Shown: positions 36,005 through 45,040 of the stretch, in pieces
How positions within the stretch are numbered: position 1 is the stretch's first letter
How the letters are laid out: every line of letters starts with the position of its first letter
Source: Ruminococcus sp.
GTDB taxonomy: Bacteria > Bacillota > Clostridia > Oscillospirales > Ruminococcaceae
Direction: 5' to 3'
DNA length: 64,000 nucleotides
Assembly: GCA_029060755.1 (NCBI GenBank)
Contig: JAIDTI010000023.1
Span: forward strand, 16,665-80,664
Notes under the pieces: generated by a model
The model's input: only the letters and a program-made list of their open reading frames with translations
Told to the model about the DNA's origin: nothing
Databases searched by the model: none
Program-made: the position numbers and the translations under genes

Positions 36005-37159
36005 TTAATCCCCCTCGAATAACTTGCTCATTTTGTAAAATCTAATCAAATTAAGATTAACTCTTACTCCATAACTCTCATCTTCTTTACCAGTACTTGT
36101 GTGTACTCCAACAGTAGAACGAGTGTTTATTGTGTAATTGTTTCCAGGATTAGTATAACTGGAATCGAAATATGTCATACCTCCGCTTTTTCCAGCAATA
36201 GATTTTGCTTTTATATGATAACGATAAGCGTATTCATGTGAAGGTATTTCAGAACTTATTACTCCTGTAGATTGGTAGCGTGTGCGTATGTCGTTGACTG
36301 TAGTATATCCAACTGAAGTAAGACTTCCTTTTTCTGCATTTATAAATTCATCTGTCATAATGCCAAAATTTACGCTGTAATTTCCTACATTTACTTTTTT
36401 GCCATTTTTATCTTTAAAATCTCCGACTCTTATAAGAGCATAGTCATAATTTACATCACAATCGTTTCCCTTAATATATTTTGATGGAATATGAAGAAAC
36501 TCAGCAGAAGCAGTGTATGATACATTTTCATCAACATACACCTTAACTTTAACATTTTTTGCAAATTCATTTGAAGAAGCATTATATATACAATGTGCAG
36601 CAGTTGCTATAGTGTTATTTGAAACTATAAAACCGCTTCCTAATCCGATACTTGAAGAAATTTCAACACAGGCGACATTTTCTTTATCCTTAGTATTAAA
36701 TTCAGATGCATATGCAACAGGACTGTCAAACGAATCTGTTGTATTAGCAACCGGAATCGTATAAGTCTTATAGCTTTTCAGATTTGAATCTGAACAATCA
36801 TGTCTGCGATACTGTACAGCAGTATTTACAGGGAGAGTATAGCATTCTTTTCTTACTGTTGTGCCTGCTTTTGTAGGAGCATTAGGATTAGCTTCAAGAT
36901 ACTGAAGCATATATTGGTCTGTTTGGTCAATGATACCGTCTTCATTTATATCCATAGCAGTAAAATTCTTAGCATTTGTAGCATATGCTCCACCCAAATA
37001 TTGATTTATGAAAGTAGCATCAGCTATATTGACATAACCGTCTCCATTTGAATCGCCTAAAAGAATATTGGTTGTTGCGGCATAACTTGCAGACGGAATC
37101 ATGCAGATAGCTGAGGTTGTAACTGCTACGACACCTGCAAGTAGTTTTTTCAACTTCAT
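36005..37159 (-). CDS. Secreted V8/trypsin-like serine protease with amino-terminal dockerin
   Basis: A signal peptide ending ...PSASYA, then a dockerin right at the mature amino terminus (GDSNGDGYVNIADATFINQYL; DINEDGIIDQTDQYMLQYL), a linker, and a chymotrypsin-fold domain of the glutamyl endopeptidase type. The triad is complete: His in TIATAAHCIYN, Asp in DYALIRVGDF, Ser in IAGKSGGMTYF. It is probably an active secreted protease displayed through cohesin-dockerin binding. 384 residues. First gene of a two-gene operon. Confidence 0.9.
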   Translation of the reverse strand: MKLKKLLAGVVAVTTSAICMIPSASYAATTNILLGDSNGDGYVNIADATFINQYLGGAYATNAKNFTAMDINEDGIIDQTDQYMLQYLEANPNAPTKAGTTVRKECYTLPVNTAVQYRRHDCSDSNLKSYKTYTIPVANTTDSFDSPVAYASEFNTKDKENVACVEISSSIGLGSGFIVSNNTIATAAHCIYNASSNEFAKNVKVKVYVDENVSYTASAEFLHIPSKYIKGNDCDVNYDYALIRVGDFKDKNGKKVNVGNYSVNFGIMTDEFINAEKGSLTSVGYTTVNDIRTRYQSTGVISSEIPSHEYAYRYHIKAKSIAGKSGGMTYFDSSYTNPGNNYTINTRSTVGVHTSTGKEDESYGVRVNLNLIRFYKMSKLFEGD

Positions 37160-37500
37160 AAGAATCCCTCCTTGATTTCATTTTGTTAACTGATTTTTAA
37201 GTTTCCTGTTATATATAGTATATACTATTTCTCAATATTTGTCAAGCAAATCATCATAAATTATTTTGTGAGATTATCTGAAATTCCACACTTATTTTTG
37301 TTTGTTATACTAAAAAAAAGAAATACTGATTCAATCAGCGAAAAAATATTTGGTTGATATATACAAAAATATCGTGAAAATCCACTTGAATTTTGTTGCG
37401 TAATTTTGAAACAGCATACGAGTTAATGAGAGAAAACGAGAAAAACAAAGAGAATCAAAGAGAAATAAAGCTATAGATTAAAAAAAATCCTAAAAAACAG

Positions 37501-37529
37501 TTGACTTTTACGGAAAAGGCGTGTATAAT
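37501..37529 (+). promoter_or_regulatory. Promoter of rplM-rpsI
   Basis: TTGACT, 17-nt spacer, TATAAT. The leader to the rplM ATG is only ~40 nt, too short for an L13 leader element. The rest of the 37160-37575 gap is AT-rich and holds no gene that I can see. Confidence 0.85.
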
Positions 37530-37575
37530 ATACTCTGTTACTGATTTTAAAATAAAAAAACGGAGGAAATTTTCT

Positions 37576-38004
37576 ATGTCAACTACAATGGCAAAACCAG
37601 CAGAAGTTAAACGTACATGGTATATCCTCGATGCAGAGGGTCAGCCTCTCGGACGTGTTGCTGCTAAGGCTGCACATATCCTCAGAGGAAAGCACAAGCC
37701 CACCTACACACCAAATGTAGACTGCGGAGACCATGTTATCATTATCAATTGTGATAAGGCTATTCTCACAGGTAAAAAACTTGAACAGAAAAAATATTAC
37801 TGGCACACAGGATGGATTGGCGGTCTTAAATCAAAATCATACAAAGATATGATGGCAAATGAGGCTGACAAAGCTATGATGATTGCTGTAAATGGTATGC
37901 TCCCGAATAATACTCTCGGCAGAGCTCAGCTCAAAAGACTCAGAACATACAAGGGTGCTGAACACAAGAACGCTGCTCAGAAACCTGTTGCTTATACACT
38001 TTAA
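37576..38004 (+). CDS. rplM: 50S ribosomal protein L13
   Basis: L13 is an early-assembly 23S rRNA binding protein. The sequence shows [53 protein letters not shown] and the [21 protein letters not shown] block. The ATG 9 nt behind GGAGG gives 142 residues; the track's longer ORF starts inside the promoter. It pairs with rpsI as in nearly all bacteria. Confidence 0.97.
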   Translation: MSTTMAKPAEVKRTWYILDAEGQPLGRVAAKAAHILRGKHKPTYTPNVDCGDHVIIINCDKAILTGKKLEQKKYYWHTGWIGGLKSKSYKDMMANEADKAMMIAVNGMLPNNTLGRAQLKRLRTYKGAEHKNAAQKPVAYTL

Positions 38005-38022
38005 TCAGGAGGTGCTTTTAAA

Positions 38023-38424
38023 ATGTACGAATCAAAAGTTAAATACTACTATGGAACAGGAAGAAGAAAGCACTCCGTTGCAAGAGTAAGAATCTATCCC
38101 GGTTCAGGCAATGTTACAATCAACGGCAGAGGAATTGATGATTATTTCGGTCTTGAAACTCTCAAACTTATTGCACGTCAGCCACTTACACTTACAGATA
38201 CTCTTGATAAGTTTGATGTTGTATGTACAGTTAAAGGCGGTGGTGTAACAGGTCAGGCTGGTGCTATCCGTCACGGTCTTACACGTGCGCTTCTCAGATA
38301 TGACGACAGTCTCCGTAAAGTTCTTAAAAAGGCTGGCTTCATTACACGTGACCCACGAATGAAGGAAAGAAAGAAATACGGTCTCAAGGCTGCTCGTCGT
38401 GCTCCTCAGTTCTCAAAGAGATAA
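38023..38424 (+). CDS. rpsI: 30S ribosomal protein S9
   Basis: A 133-residue protein with [40 protein letters not shown] and the conserved tail RAPQFSKR, whose final Arg contacts P-site tRNA. The ATG follows AGGAGG. The 3' end of rpsI is a known integration site for conjugative elements in other Firmicutes, and an integrase gene lies 124 nt downstream. The coding end is intact. Confidence 0.97.
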   Translation: MYESKVKYYYGTGRRKHSVARVRIYPGSGNVTINGRGIDDYFGLETLKLIARQPLTLTDTLDKFDVVCTVKGGGVTGQAGAIRHGLTRALLRYDDSLRKVLKKAGFITRDPRMKERKKYGLKAARRAPQFSKR

Positions 38425-38515
38425 TCACACATCTCAAAAACGGCGTATTTACGTCATTTGCGGGTGCATAAAAACGTTTTGGTCAACTTTTGGACAACTT
38501 ATAAAGACCATATAT

Positions 38516-38548
38516 ACCTCCCTGTTCCACGACAGGGAGGTTTTTGTT
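38516..38548 (+). terminator. Intrinsic terminator between rpsI and the integrase gene
   Basis: ACCTCCCTGT, 6-nt loop, ACAGGGAGGT, then TTTTTGTTT. It works on the plus strand. Since it abuts the integrase stop codon it may belong to the element end rather than to rpsI. Confidence 0.8.
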
Positions 38549-39636
38549 TACTCTGCAAGGCAAAGCTCGATCTGCTTGGCGGTTCGGACTTTTGTTTTGA
38601 GCAGAACATCGGGATAGATGTCAGCGGTGATACTTAAATCACAATGCCCTAAATGCTCAGATACTATTTTCAGGCCGATACCGCTGTTCAGGAGCATAGT
38701 AGCGTTGCAGTGACGAAGCTGATGTAAGGTCATATCCTCAAATTCAGTTCCTTTGGTAAAACGTTTGAGCGAGTGGTAGACCGAATTGCGGTCACGATAG
38801 TTTCCGAGAGCCGAAACGAATACCATTTCGGGGTGAGCGAAATCATCACCGAGGATGGTTTTCAGTTTTTCGATGTAGGCTTTCTGTTCAAGCAGAATCT
38901 TGCTTAACTCCTGTCCCATACCAATGATACGGATACTGCTTTCGGTCTTAGGGTCGATCAGTTCATGTTTTCCGCCGATGTAGGTCAGCGTGTGGTTGAC
39001 CGAGATTGTGTTGTTCTCGAAGTCGATGTCATTCCATACAAGTCCGAGACACTTGCCCGAACGCATACTCGTGTAAAGCAGTACCTTTATGATACGCTTG
39101 AAGTCCTCATCGAAAGCCTTGTTCTTCCTACTTTTTTTACGCTTGGGTAAAATTACGTTGTGGCATGGAGATTCACGAATGAAGCCCTGCTCTGGTCCAT
39201 GGTGAAAAATGCTTTGCACTATAACATAGAGCTTTCTCACGGTTGTGGGATTGAGGTCAAAGGACTGCATGATCTGTGTCAGCTTCGGTGTCGTAATATC
39301 CTTGACTTTCATATTATCAAGAACAGGCTCGATGTGGTTCTTGTATTGCCCCTTGTAAGTGTAGACAGTACTTTCTTTCAGCTCATGCGGTGCATAGTTT
39401 GTGAAATACCAATCGGCAAGCTCCGAGAAACGCATATTCTCATTGAGCTGAGAGTAACCCTTGCAGTGTCTTTCGAACTCAAAAGCATATTTCTGAGCAA
39501 GCTTTTCGGCTTTCTTAGGTGTCACTCCATCAGGCGGAGTGAATGTTGTGGATTTCATCAGCTTTTTGCCGTTCATATCTGTTCCGACAAAAACTCTGAT
39601 ATGGAATGTATTTCCATGTTTTGTTATGTTTGCCAA
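38548..39636 (-). CDS. Tyrosine-type site-specific integrase, core possibly shortened
   Basis: A phage/Tn-type integrase: an amino-terminal arm-binding domain, a SAM-like core-binding domain (FSELADWYFTNYAPHELKESTVYTYKGQY) and a catalytic domain with Arg (YTSMRSGKCLGL), HxxR (LHQLRHCNATMLL), LGH and the nucleophile Tyr (SITADIYPDV). Relative to similar integrases, ~20-25 residues seem missing between AFDEDFKRIIKV and LLYTSMRSG, where the first catalytic helices should be, so activity is uncertain. It reads toward rpsI, with its stop 124 nt away. G+C looks higher than in neighbouring core genes. Confidence 0.88.
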   Translation of the reverse strand: MANITKHGNTFHIRVFVGTDMNGKKLMKSTTFTPPDGVTPKKAEKLAQKYAFEFERHCKGYSQLNENMRFSELADWYFTNYAPHELKESTVYTYKGQYKNHIEPVLDNMKVKDITTPKLTQIMQSFDLNPTTVRKLYVIVQSIFHHGPEQGFIRESPCHNVILPKRKKSRKNKAFDEDFKRIIKVLLYTSMRSGKCLGLVWNDIDFENNTISVNHTLTYIGGKHELIDPKTESSIRIIGMGQELSKILLEQKAYIEKLKTILGDDFAHPEMVFVSALGNYRDRNSVYHSLKRFTKGTEFEDMTLHQLRHCNATMLLNSGIGLKIVSEHLGHCDLSITADIYPDVLLKTKVRTAKQIELCLAE

Positions 39637-39744
39637 TGTAAATTCCTCCTAAATTTACACTATTACATATCTCTGTATCTACCATTGTAGCGCGCTATTC
39701 TGTTTGTGTCAAGCTTCTTTTGAGATATACCATTTTTTCGTCTT

Positions 39745-40894
39745 TTATTCTAATTCTAAACCTCTTGATTTGTTGAATTTAAACCGGGCAAAATCGTCCG
39801 ACAGTCCACAGGCAGAAATAAACGCCAAAGCTTTGCGGAGCTTCTCACGGTCGGAGATTTGTCTTGTCTGCTCGTTCAGCTTTTCACGGGAGAAATAACG
39901 CTTTTCTTCCTCTTTTTTCTTGTAGACCGCAAGCTCCGAAGTCGTGGCATCGTACTTAACTTTTAGAGCATTGTATTTCTGCATGGCTTCATCACGCTCT
40001 TTGCGGAGTTTCTTAGTCTGCTTTTGAGAAGCAACTTGCTTTTTGGCGAGATCGGATATGTTCTCCCAATCCTCTTGCGATACCGTGACCTTGCCGCCGA
40101 AAACAGTCTTACCTGTTGTAACGCTGTTACTTTCGATCAGCTTTGTTTTTTTTGGAAGCCTTATCCAATTCTTGCTGAACTTCATCAAGCTGTGCTGTTT
40201 TCTGTTTGATTTCCTCACTCAGCTTTTTAGCCTTATAATGAGAAACTGTTCTATGCTTCTCATGTATATCAAAGTCAACCCATTTGATACCATGTTCAAG
40301 CATTATCTGTCCGAGGAATTCTTTTTCATGTTCGAGCCAGTCAATAGTAATTATATGCCCATTGCCTGTTCCTGCAAAACTTTGTTGCCGTAACGCTCCA
40401 GTGAGGGAATTGCGTACACGCATACCATTCTTTCGGGCTTCATCGGTGACAGGTACAAAGTCAAGGTGCAAGTGCGGTGTTTCCTCGTCCATGTGTATCA
40501 CAGCGTTAAAGACTTTCAAATGGGGATTTCTCTCCTCAAAGGAACGGGCGAACTCCTCCAGTATTGCAGACGCTTCTTTTGATAGGTCAGAATCCACATC
40601 GGTATCTTTCATATTGCCTATCTGAAACAGCACCTCATGAAATTCTTTCTCCTGTCTGCTGTGGCGGATATACTCCCTGTAATTTTGAATCCGTCTGTCT
40701 TTTCGTGTCTGTCGGTTATTGTATTCCTGCAAAGCCTCGTCGAACAAATCATGGTAGAGCCGTTTCAAAGAGCGTTGGCAGATAATGATGTCATCGTTGA
40801 TTCTGTCCTGCTTGACATTTTTCGTAACGATCGAACGATTGTTATGGTTGAGATCGCTCCTATCAATTCGGGTACTCAAACTTCTTTCTATCAT
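39745..40894 (-). pseudogene. MobV/Pre-type relaxase, frameshifted
   Basis: The first frame (40127-40894) carries the relaxase metal motif HMDEETPHLHLDFVPV and the upstream NRSIVTKNVKQDRINDD of the plasmid mobilisation (Mob/Pre) family. The coiled-coil carboxy part continues in another frame (39745-40218), with TKLIESNSVTTGKTVFGGKV onward. The break falls in an eight-A run on the coding strand (40146-40153); seven A would rejoin the frames. It would nick oriT and start transfer of this element. The catalytic half may still be made as a truncated protein. Confidence 0.85.
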
Positions 40895-40946
40895 TAAAAT
40901 CTTCTTTCTATGTAAGCTGCACAGCAGCTAATTTTCTGACGAAAAA

Positions 40947-41025
40947 GTCTGCGGAGCAGACACGGAGCGTAGCTCCAAAAATTCGGCAGAGCCGAATTTG
41001 CTTCTGTTACTCTTGGCAAGAGTAA
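40947..41025. repeat. Row of four perfect short hairpins (candidate oriT region)
   Basis: Four consecutive perfect inverted repeats, each with a 3-nt loop: GTCTGC-gga-GCAGAC (40947-40961), GGAGC-gta-GCTCC (40964-40976), AAATTCGGC-aga-GCCGAATTT (40979-40999) and TTACTCTT-ggc-AAGAGTAA (41007-41025). They lie in the ~245-nt gap between relaxase and excisionase genes, the usual place for an oriT. None is followed by a T run, so they are not terminators. A weaker GGCTG/CAGCC pair follows at 41095-41110. Confidence 0.8.
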
Positions 41026-41139
41026 TGCAAAGACATTTTCGACAGCCGAGCGACCGTTTATTAAAAGTGTCTTATGCGCCCTACTGGATAAAAAGGCTGA
41101 CGGAGCAGCCAAATTTACTTCTGAAAGTAGGCAATCAGA

Positions 41140-41397
41140 TCAGCCAATCTTGCCACTCTTGCCCTCACCAGTGCGGACGGACTTCACTTTGCCTTGCGCA
41201 ACGAGTTGGCGAACCGTGTGTTCGGACAGACCGACGATAAGCTCGGCACTCTCCTTGATCGTGAGCATCTCCACCTTTTCAGGTGCAGGCTCTTTAGCCT
41301 TAACCGTAACACTGACAACATTGCCGTCAATGCTTTCCCGAAGAGCGATAAGTTCCTCGAAAATATTGTCTATAATTGATTTTGTTGTTTCGTTCAT
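41140..41397 (-). CDS. Excisionase-like helix-turn-helix protein, C-terminus probably frameshifted
   Basis: An 85-residue protein with a MerR/excisionase-type helix-turn-helix (MLTIKESAELIVGLSEHTVRQLVAQGKVKSVRTGEG), as in small Xis-like proteins of integrative elements. Members normally end with a KIL...DLIAYL-type strand and helix. Here the frame stops after GKIG, while the next frame reads LADLIAYFQK and stops at 41115. An indel near 41145 is therefore likely. It would have controlled excision with the integrase. Confidence 0.7.
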   Translation of the reverse strand: MNETTKSIIDNIFEELIALRESIDGNVVSVTVKAKEPAPEKVEMLTIKESAELIVGLSEHTVRQLVAQGKVKSVRTGEGKSGKIG

Positions 41398-41500
41398 AAT
41401 AAGTATCTCTCTTTCTTTATGGTTGTGAATTTATGAACTTTGAACATTTTGAGCATTTTGCAGTTACAAAGTGTGCAAAATGCGGAAAGTACAGATTTCA

Positions 41501-42451
41501 TCATCTGTAAATTTGTGGGTTGATGATGACCTCGGTCACCGTTTTGTTGTTTGCTCCCTTGCTTGTGGTACGAAGAATATAGCTATATTCTTCGAGCATA
41601 TCTACCGTTTCACTAAAGTCCAGGGCATTCTTGAAAAGCGTACAGCGGCACAGCTTGTACAAGTCGTTCTGCCGTATCTGCTGAATACGCTTTGAACGTA
41701 TCTTGTTCAGTACCCTTTCAGCCTTGACCGTGGCAATATCCACATCGCCTAAGCTGTAAGCGTAGATAACCTGATTTCGATAGTATTCTGCAATTTCAAT
41801 AGAATTGCAGAACGTGTCGAGATTTACACGGATTTCAACAGGATTCCCGCCATTCAGTGCGCATTTCACGAAATGAATGATACCGCATAACCGCAGGATA
41901 AGTCCGTGATACTTACCGCCCCAGTCCTTGCAGAAAGCCATATCAGTGAGAAGTCTCGGTTCGATATAGTTGTTATAATACTGCACAAACTCATTATATG
42001 CCTTGCCATCAAAATGAATATACAGCTCATTTTCATCGTGATAAGTGAACTTATCATTCAACAGCTTGTAGATTAGCTTTTTGTAATTCTCAGTGACTTC
42101 TTCGAGAACAGGCTGCGTATCATACCGCTGTGAGCCGATATTGCTTACGGTAAAACAATACACCAGACGAGCAATCAAACCGCTGCCATGGAAAGCCGTG
42201 TTGCTTATCATACTGTCGAATACATAGGGCTGACAGGCAAGGCAAATGCTCATATACGGCTTTTTGAGGACTATACTCGCTCTGGTCGCTCTGGCGCTTA
42301 TATATGAAATGACGGGAGACTTCTTGAAACTTGACTCTGCTACGGTGAGTGCATCGAGTACCAGCGGCGCAGTGTAGTCGCATTTTGCCGACATTCGGTA
42401 CACTCCCGAAAAGCAATAGCTCACAGCAGAAAGAATAGCCGTTCCTGCCAT
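41501..42451 (-). pseudogene. Remnant of a DUF3987 (YfjI-like) mobile-element protein
   Basis: DUF3987 proteins are large primase/helicase-like proteins of mobile elements. The carboxy half is well kept (KKPYMSICLACQPYVFDSMI, GLIARLVYCF, WGGKYHGLILRLCGIIHFVKCAL, YAYSLGDVDIATVKAERVLNKI). The amino end is cut: the frame is open only ~13 codons upstream of the ATG. An internal stretch seems deleted in frame, where FKKSPVISYI runs straight into SARATRASIVLKKPY with no intervening domain. The product is 316 residues instead of more than 450. Probably not functional. Confidence 0.7.
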
Positions 42452-42617
42452 TGCAGGAGCAGTTGGGACAGAGGGCGAGGTATGCTGTCATTCTGCCGAG
42501 TGTATTGAAGTACAGAAACAACAAAAAGAAAAAAATATCAAGGAGAATACAAAAGAGTATTCCGATATAAAGTGATATTATGATTCCTTTGTCCGCAGAT
42601 ATAAAGGTTATCTTGAT

Positions 42618-42875
42618 GTGGCAGAAATCGACCACTTCCACCCAGATGATTATGATATTTTTATGCAGGCAAAGAAAGAGCGTATGGATAACATGACATC
42701 ACTCAAAAAGAAACTGATTCGTAACGACTTACCGTCGGCTGAGCTATATGAGCTTTCAAAACAGTACAAGGCGGAAATCAAGGCACTTGCCGAACAGATT
42801 TTAGAGAAGTATGGATTTGATATTACAGCGGTAGCTAAGATCAAGAAGCCCTATAAAACAAAAAAGCAATCTTGA
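42618..42875 (+). CDS. Small charged protein or 3' gene fragment, unknown
   Basis: I do not recognise a family. The frame encodes a Lys/Glu-rich helical segment (HFHPDDYDIFMQAKKERMDN ... KPYKTKKQS). The start offered is a GTG without a clear ribosome site, and the same frame is open upstream only back to a TGA near 42576 (YYDSFVRRYKGYLDV). It may be the end of a broken element gene whose front lies in the 42450-42576 debris next to the DUF3987 remnant. jetA starts 122 nt further on. Confidence 0.4.
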   Translation: MAEIDHFHPDDYDIFMQAKKERMDNMTSLKKKLIRNDLPSAELYELSKQYKAEIKALAEQILEKYGFDITAVAKIKKPYKTKKQS

Positions 42876-42912
42876 ATTTGGTGGGTTCAAAATAGAATTA
42901 GCTCATATGTAA

Positions 42913-42942
42913 TTGACAAGACAATGGATATTGTGCTATAAT
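42913..42942 (+). promoter_or_regulatory. Promoter of the jetABCD operon
   Basis: TTGACA, 18-nt spacer, TATAAT, 55 nt before jetA. No further promoter was noticed within the four tightly packed genes. Confidence 0.8.
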
Positions 42943-42996
42943 TATAATGGTATATTGTATATTTCAACAAGATAAGAAGATACGGAGGTGCAGCCA

Positions 42997-44418
42997 ATGA
43001 ATATTTTCAGCATAACGGGAAGTGACTTTTTTAAGGCACTTACAGGCAAATATCAGAACATATTCATTGACTGTCTTGAGATAATTTATAACTCATATCG
43101 AACTGAGCTGTCATATGGTATAGATAAGGAAGTGCTTGTTTTACAGCTTACGGACTATTTTGACCGAAACAGTTCGGCGGATATACAATTTGAGGACGGT
43201 GCAGAGGTTTTCAAGGATTCTCGTGCCAAAGCAAACGAATTTCTCAGAAAGCTAAGAGCATATGGGTGGATAGAATATGAATTTGGCAACGATCAGCGTG
43301 CGAAAATCGTTATGCCTAACCATTCTGTCACAATTATGCAGGCTTTGATGGCAATTATCGATGTAAAGGAAATGGAATATCAAAGCGAAGTCTCTGCAAT
43401 TTATTCGCTTCTTATCAATGAAAATCTATATGACAGACCATATCCGCAGATTATCAAGCCAGTGTATGACAGAACGATTGCACTTTTCACGGAGTTGAAA
43501 AAACTTAATACAGGTATCAGAAAATATATTGATGAATTGACAGAGGGGAAGACACCTGAAGAACTTATGGAACATTTCTTCTCATACAATGAGAATATCG
43601 GCTCAAAGGCGTATCACCGCATGAAAACCAATGATAATGTTTCGAGATTCCGCAACACGATCGTAAGCCGTCTCCGTGATATATTGAGTGATGAAGCGAT
43701 TATGGAAAGAGCAGTCATCGGTTATCAGAATATTGAGGGAGAAAACGACAAAACCGAAGCAAGCGATAAGGTCATAGAAATTATCACAAATGTGATAGGA
43801 TATTTTGATTCCTATGACGATATTGAAAAAGAAATAGAACACAAGCATTCAAAATATCTGAGAAGTGCGGTCAATAGGGCAAAACTTGCGTTTTTGAATA
43901 CCAACAATATAGAGGGAAAAATTTCTACAATCCTGAGATGTCTTGCAAATGCATTTGAAACAGAGGAAGAATATGGTATCTATGATGATGTGCCTGATGA
44001 TTATTGCAGGATATTCAATATGTTTCCGCAGAGCTTTCTCGGTGGAGAGTCGCTAAAAACAATCGGCATATCCAAAAGGAGCGTTGATGTAGAGGAAATA
44101 TTCACACCTCATACCATTTCGGAAGAAGAAATACTCCAAAGACGAATTGCTCTGAAAGAAAAGAATGAACAACGCTTTTCAAGAAAGAATATCAATGCAT
44201 TTGTATGTATTTTGCTAAAAGACAGAGAAAAAATCAATGCATCAGAAATCGAAGTGCATACAAAGCGTGATATGATACGGTTGATTTTTATTAGTATTTA
44301 TGGTAGGGATAAACGCTCCGAATATATTGTTCTGCCAAAAGAAAATATCATATGCAATAATGGCTTCAAATTCAAAGATTTTACTCTGAAAAGGAGGGCA
44401 AAACAGCATGAATCATGA
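42997..44418 (+). CDS. jetA: Wadjet anti-plasmid protein JetA (kleisin-like, DUF5716 type)
   Basis: The 473-residue protein begins MNIFSITGSDFFKALTGKYQ. It has a winged-helix-like amino domain (FLRKLRAYGWIEYEFGNDQRAKIVMP) followed by long helices, as expected of the MukF-like subunit that bridges the SMC heads. The family is assigned from its general pattern and from the three partner genes, which are unmistakable. The ATG is 8 nt behind GGAGG; the track's GTG overlaps it. It overlaps jetB by 11 nt. It does not look like the DUF3375 JetA of type I systems, so the type II/III assignment is open. Confidence 0.85.
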   Translation: MNIFSITGSDFFKALTGKYQNIFIDCLEIIYNSYRTELSYGIDKEVLVLQLTDYFDRNSSADIQFEDGAEVFKDSRAKANEFLRKLRAYGWIEYEFGNDQRAKIVMPNHSVTIMQALMAIIDVKEMEYQSEVSAIYSLLINENLYDRPYPQIIKPVYDRTIALFTELKKLNTGIRKYIDELTEGKTPEELMEHFFSYNENIGSKAYHRMKTNDNVSRFRNTIVSRLRDILSDEAIMERAVIGYQNIEGENDKTEASDKVIEIITNVIGYFDSYDDIEKEIEHKHSKYLRSAVNRAKLAFLNTNNIEGKISTILRCLANAFETEEEYGIYDDVPDDYCRIFNMFPQSFLGGESLKTIGISKRSVDVEEIFTPHTISEEEILQRRIALKEKNEQRFSRKNINAFVCILLKDREKINASEIEVHTKRDMIRLIFISIYGRDKRSEYIVLPKENIICNNGFKFKDFTLKRRAKQHES

Positions 44419-45040
44419 AACACGTCTTGATAAATTTCTCGGCAGTGTGTCAAAGGATAAATTCAGGAGCAATGCCAATAAGCTCCTGAATGAATGCTTT
44501 ATCCTAAAGAGCTGTACTGACACGAAAAACTGCTACTATTTCATACTGAAAGAAAAAGAACTGTTTATCGATTATTTTGACCTGCTCGGCTATGATATTT
44601 CGATAAATGAAGAATACGGCGTGATCTCCCTTAACAATACCTATGGCACAGGACGTATCCGTCTGAAGCTGCTTGACAGTATGATACTTCTTATCATACG
44701 GCTTATTTTTATAGAGGAAAAGAAAAAGCTGTCTCAGACAGAAAATGTGATCGTATATGTTGATGAGTTATATGACAGATACCGCAGTCTGAGAAATGAA
44801 CGGCTGAAAAAACAAGATATGCGCTCAGCACTCGGTTTATTGAAAAAATACCATATCATCAATAATCTTGACGCTGATATGGGAAATCCCGATACACGGT
44901 TACATATCTATCCCTCAGTTATACTTGCTTTTGATGGAACAGAGCTGAATACAGTCTATGAAGAAACGAAAGATAAACTTAATAAATATGTGAACGGCGG
45001 TGAAACAGAAGGCTATGCAGACGAAGAAGATACTGACTAA
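44408..45040 (+). CDS. jetB: Wadjet anti-plasmid protein JetB (DUF4194, MukE-like)
   Basis: A 210-residue winged-helix protein of the DUF4194 group. It shows DYFDLLGYDISINEEYGVISLNN and RLKLLDSMILLIIRLIFIEE, then a second winged-helix region (MRSALGLLKKYHIINNLDAD). JetB is the KITE-type subunit that binds the kleisin JetA in the SMC complex. It overlaps both neighbours (jetA by 11 nt, jetC by ~25 nt), so the subunits are translated together. Confidence 0.9.
   Translation: MNHETRLDKFLGSVSKDKFRSNANKLLNECFILKSCTDTKNCYYFILKEKELFIDYFDLLGYDISINEEYGVISLNNTYGTGRIRLKLLDSMILLIIRLIFIEEKKKLSQTENVIVYVDELYDRYRSLRNERLKKQDMRSALGLLKKYHIINNLDADMGNPDTRLHIYPSVILAFDGTELNTVYEETKDKLNKYVNGGETEGYADEEDTD

Noticed and set aside
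37440-37475. TCAAAGAGAAATAA upstream of rplM, resembling the rpsI 3' end TCAAAGAGATAA
   Set aside because: It lies outside the element on the wrong side of rplM and is a low-complexity AG-rich match, so it is not convincing as an att site.
42120-42641. 173-residue minus-strand ORF (Cys-rich, hydrophobic)
   Set aside because: It overlaps the DUF3987 remnant in another frame; the latter has recognisable conserved blocks.
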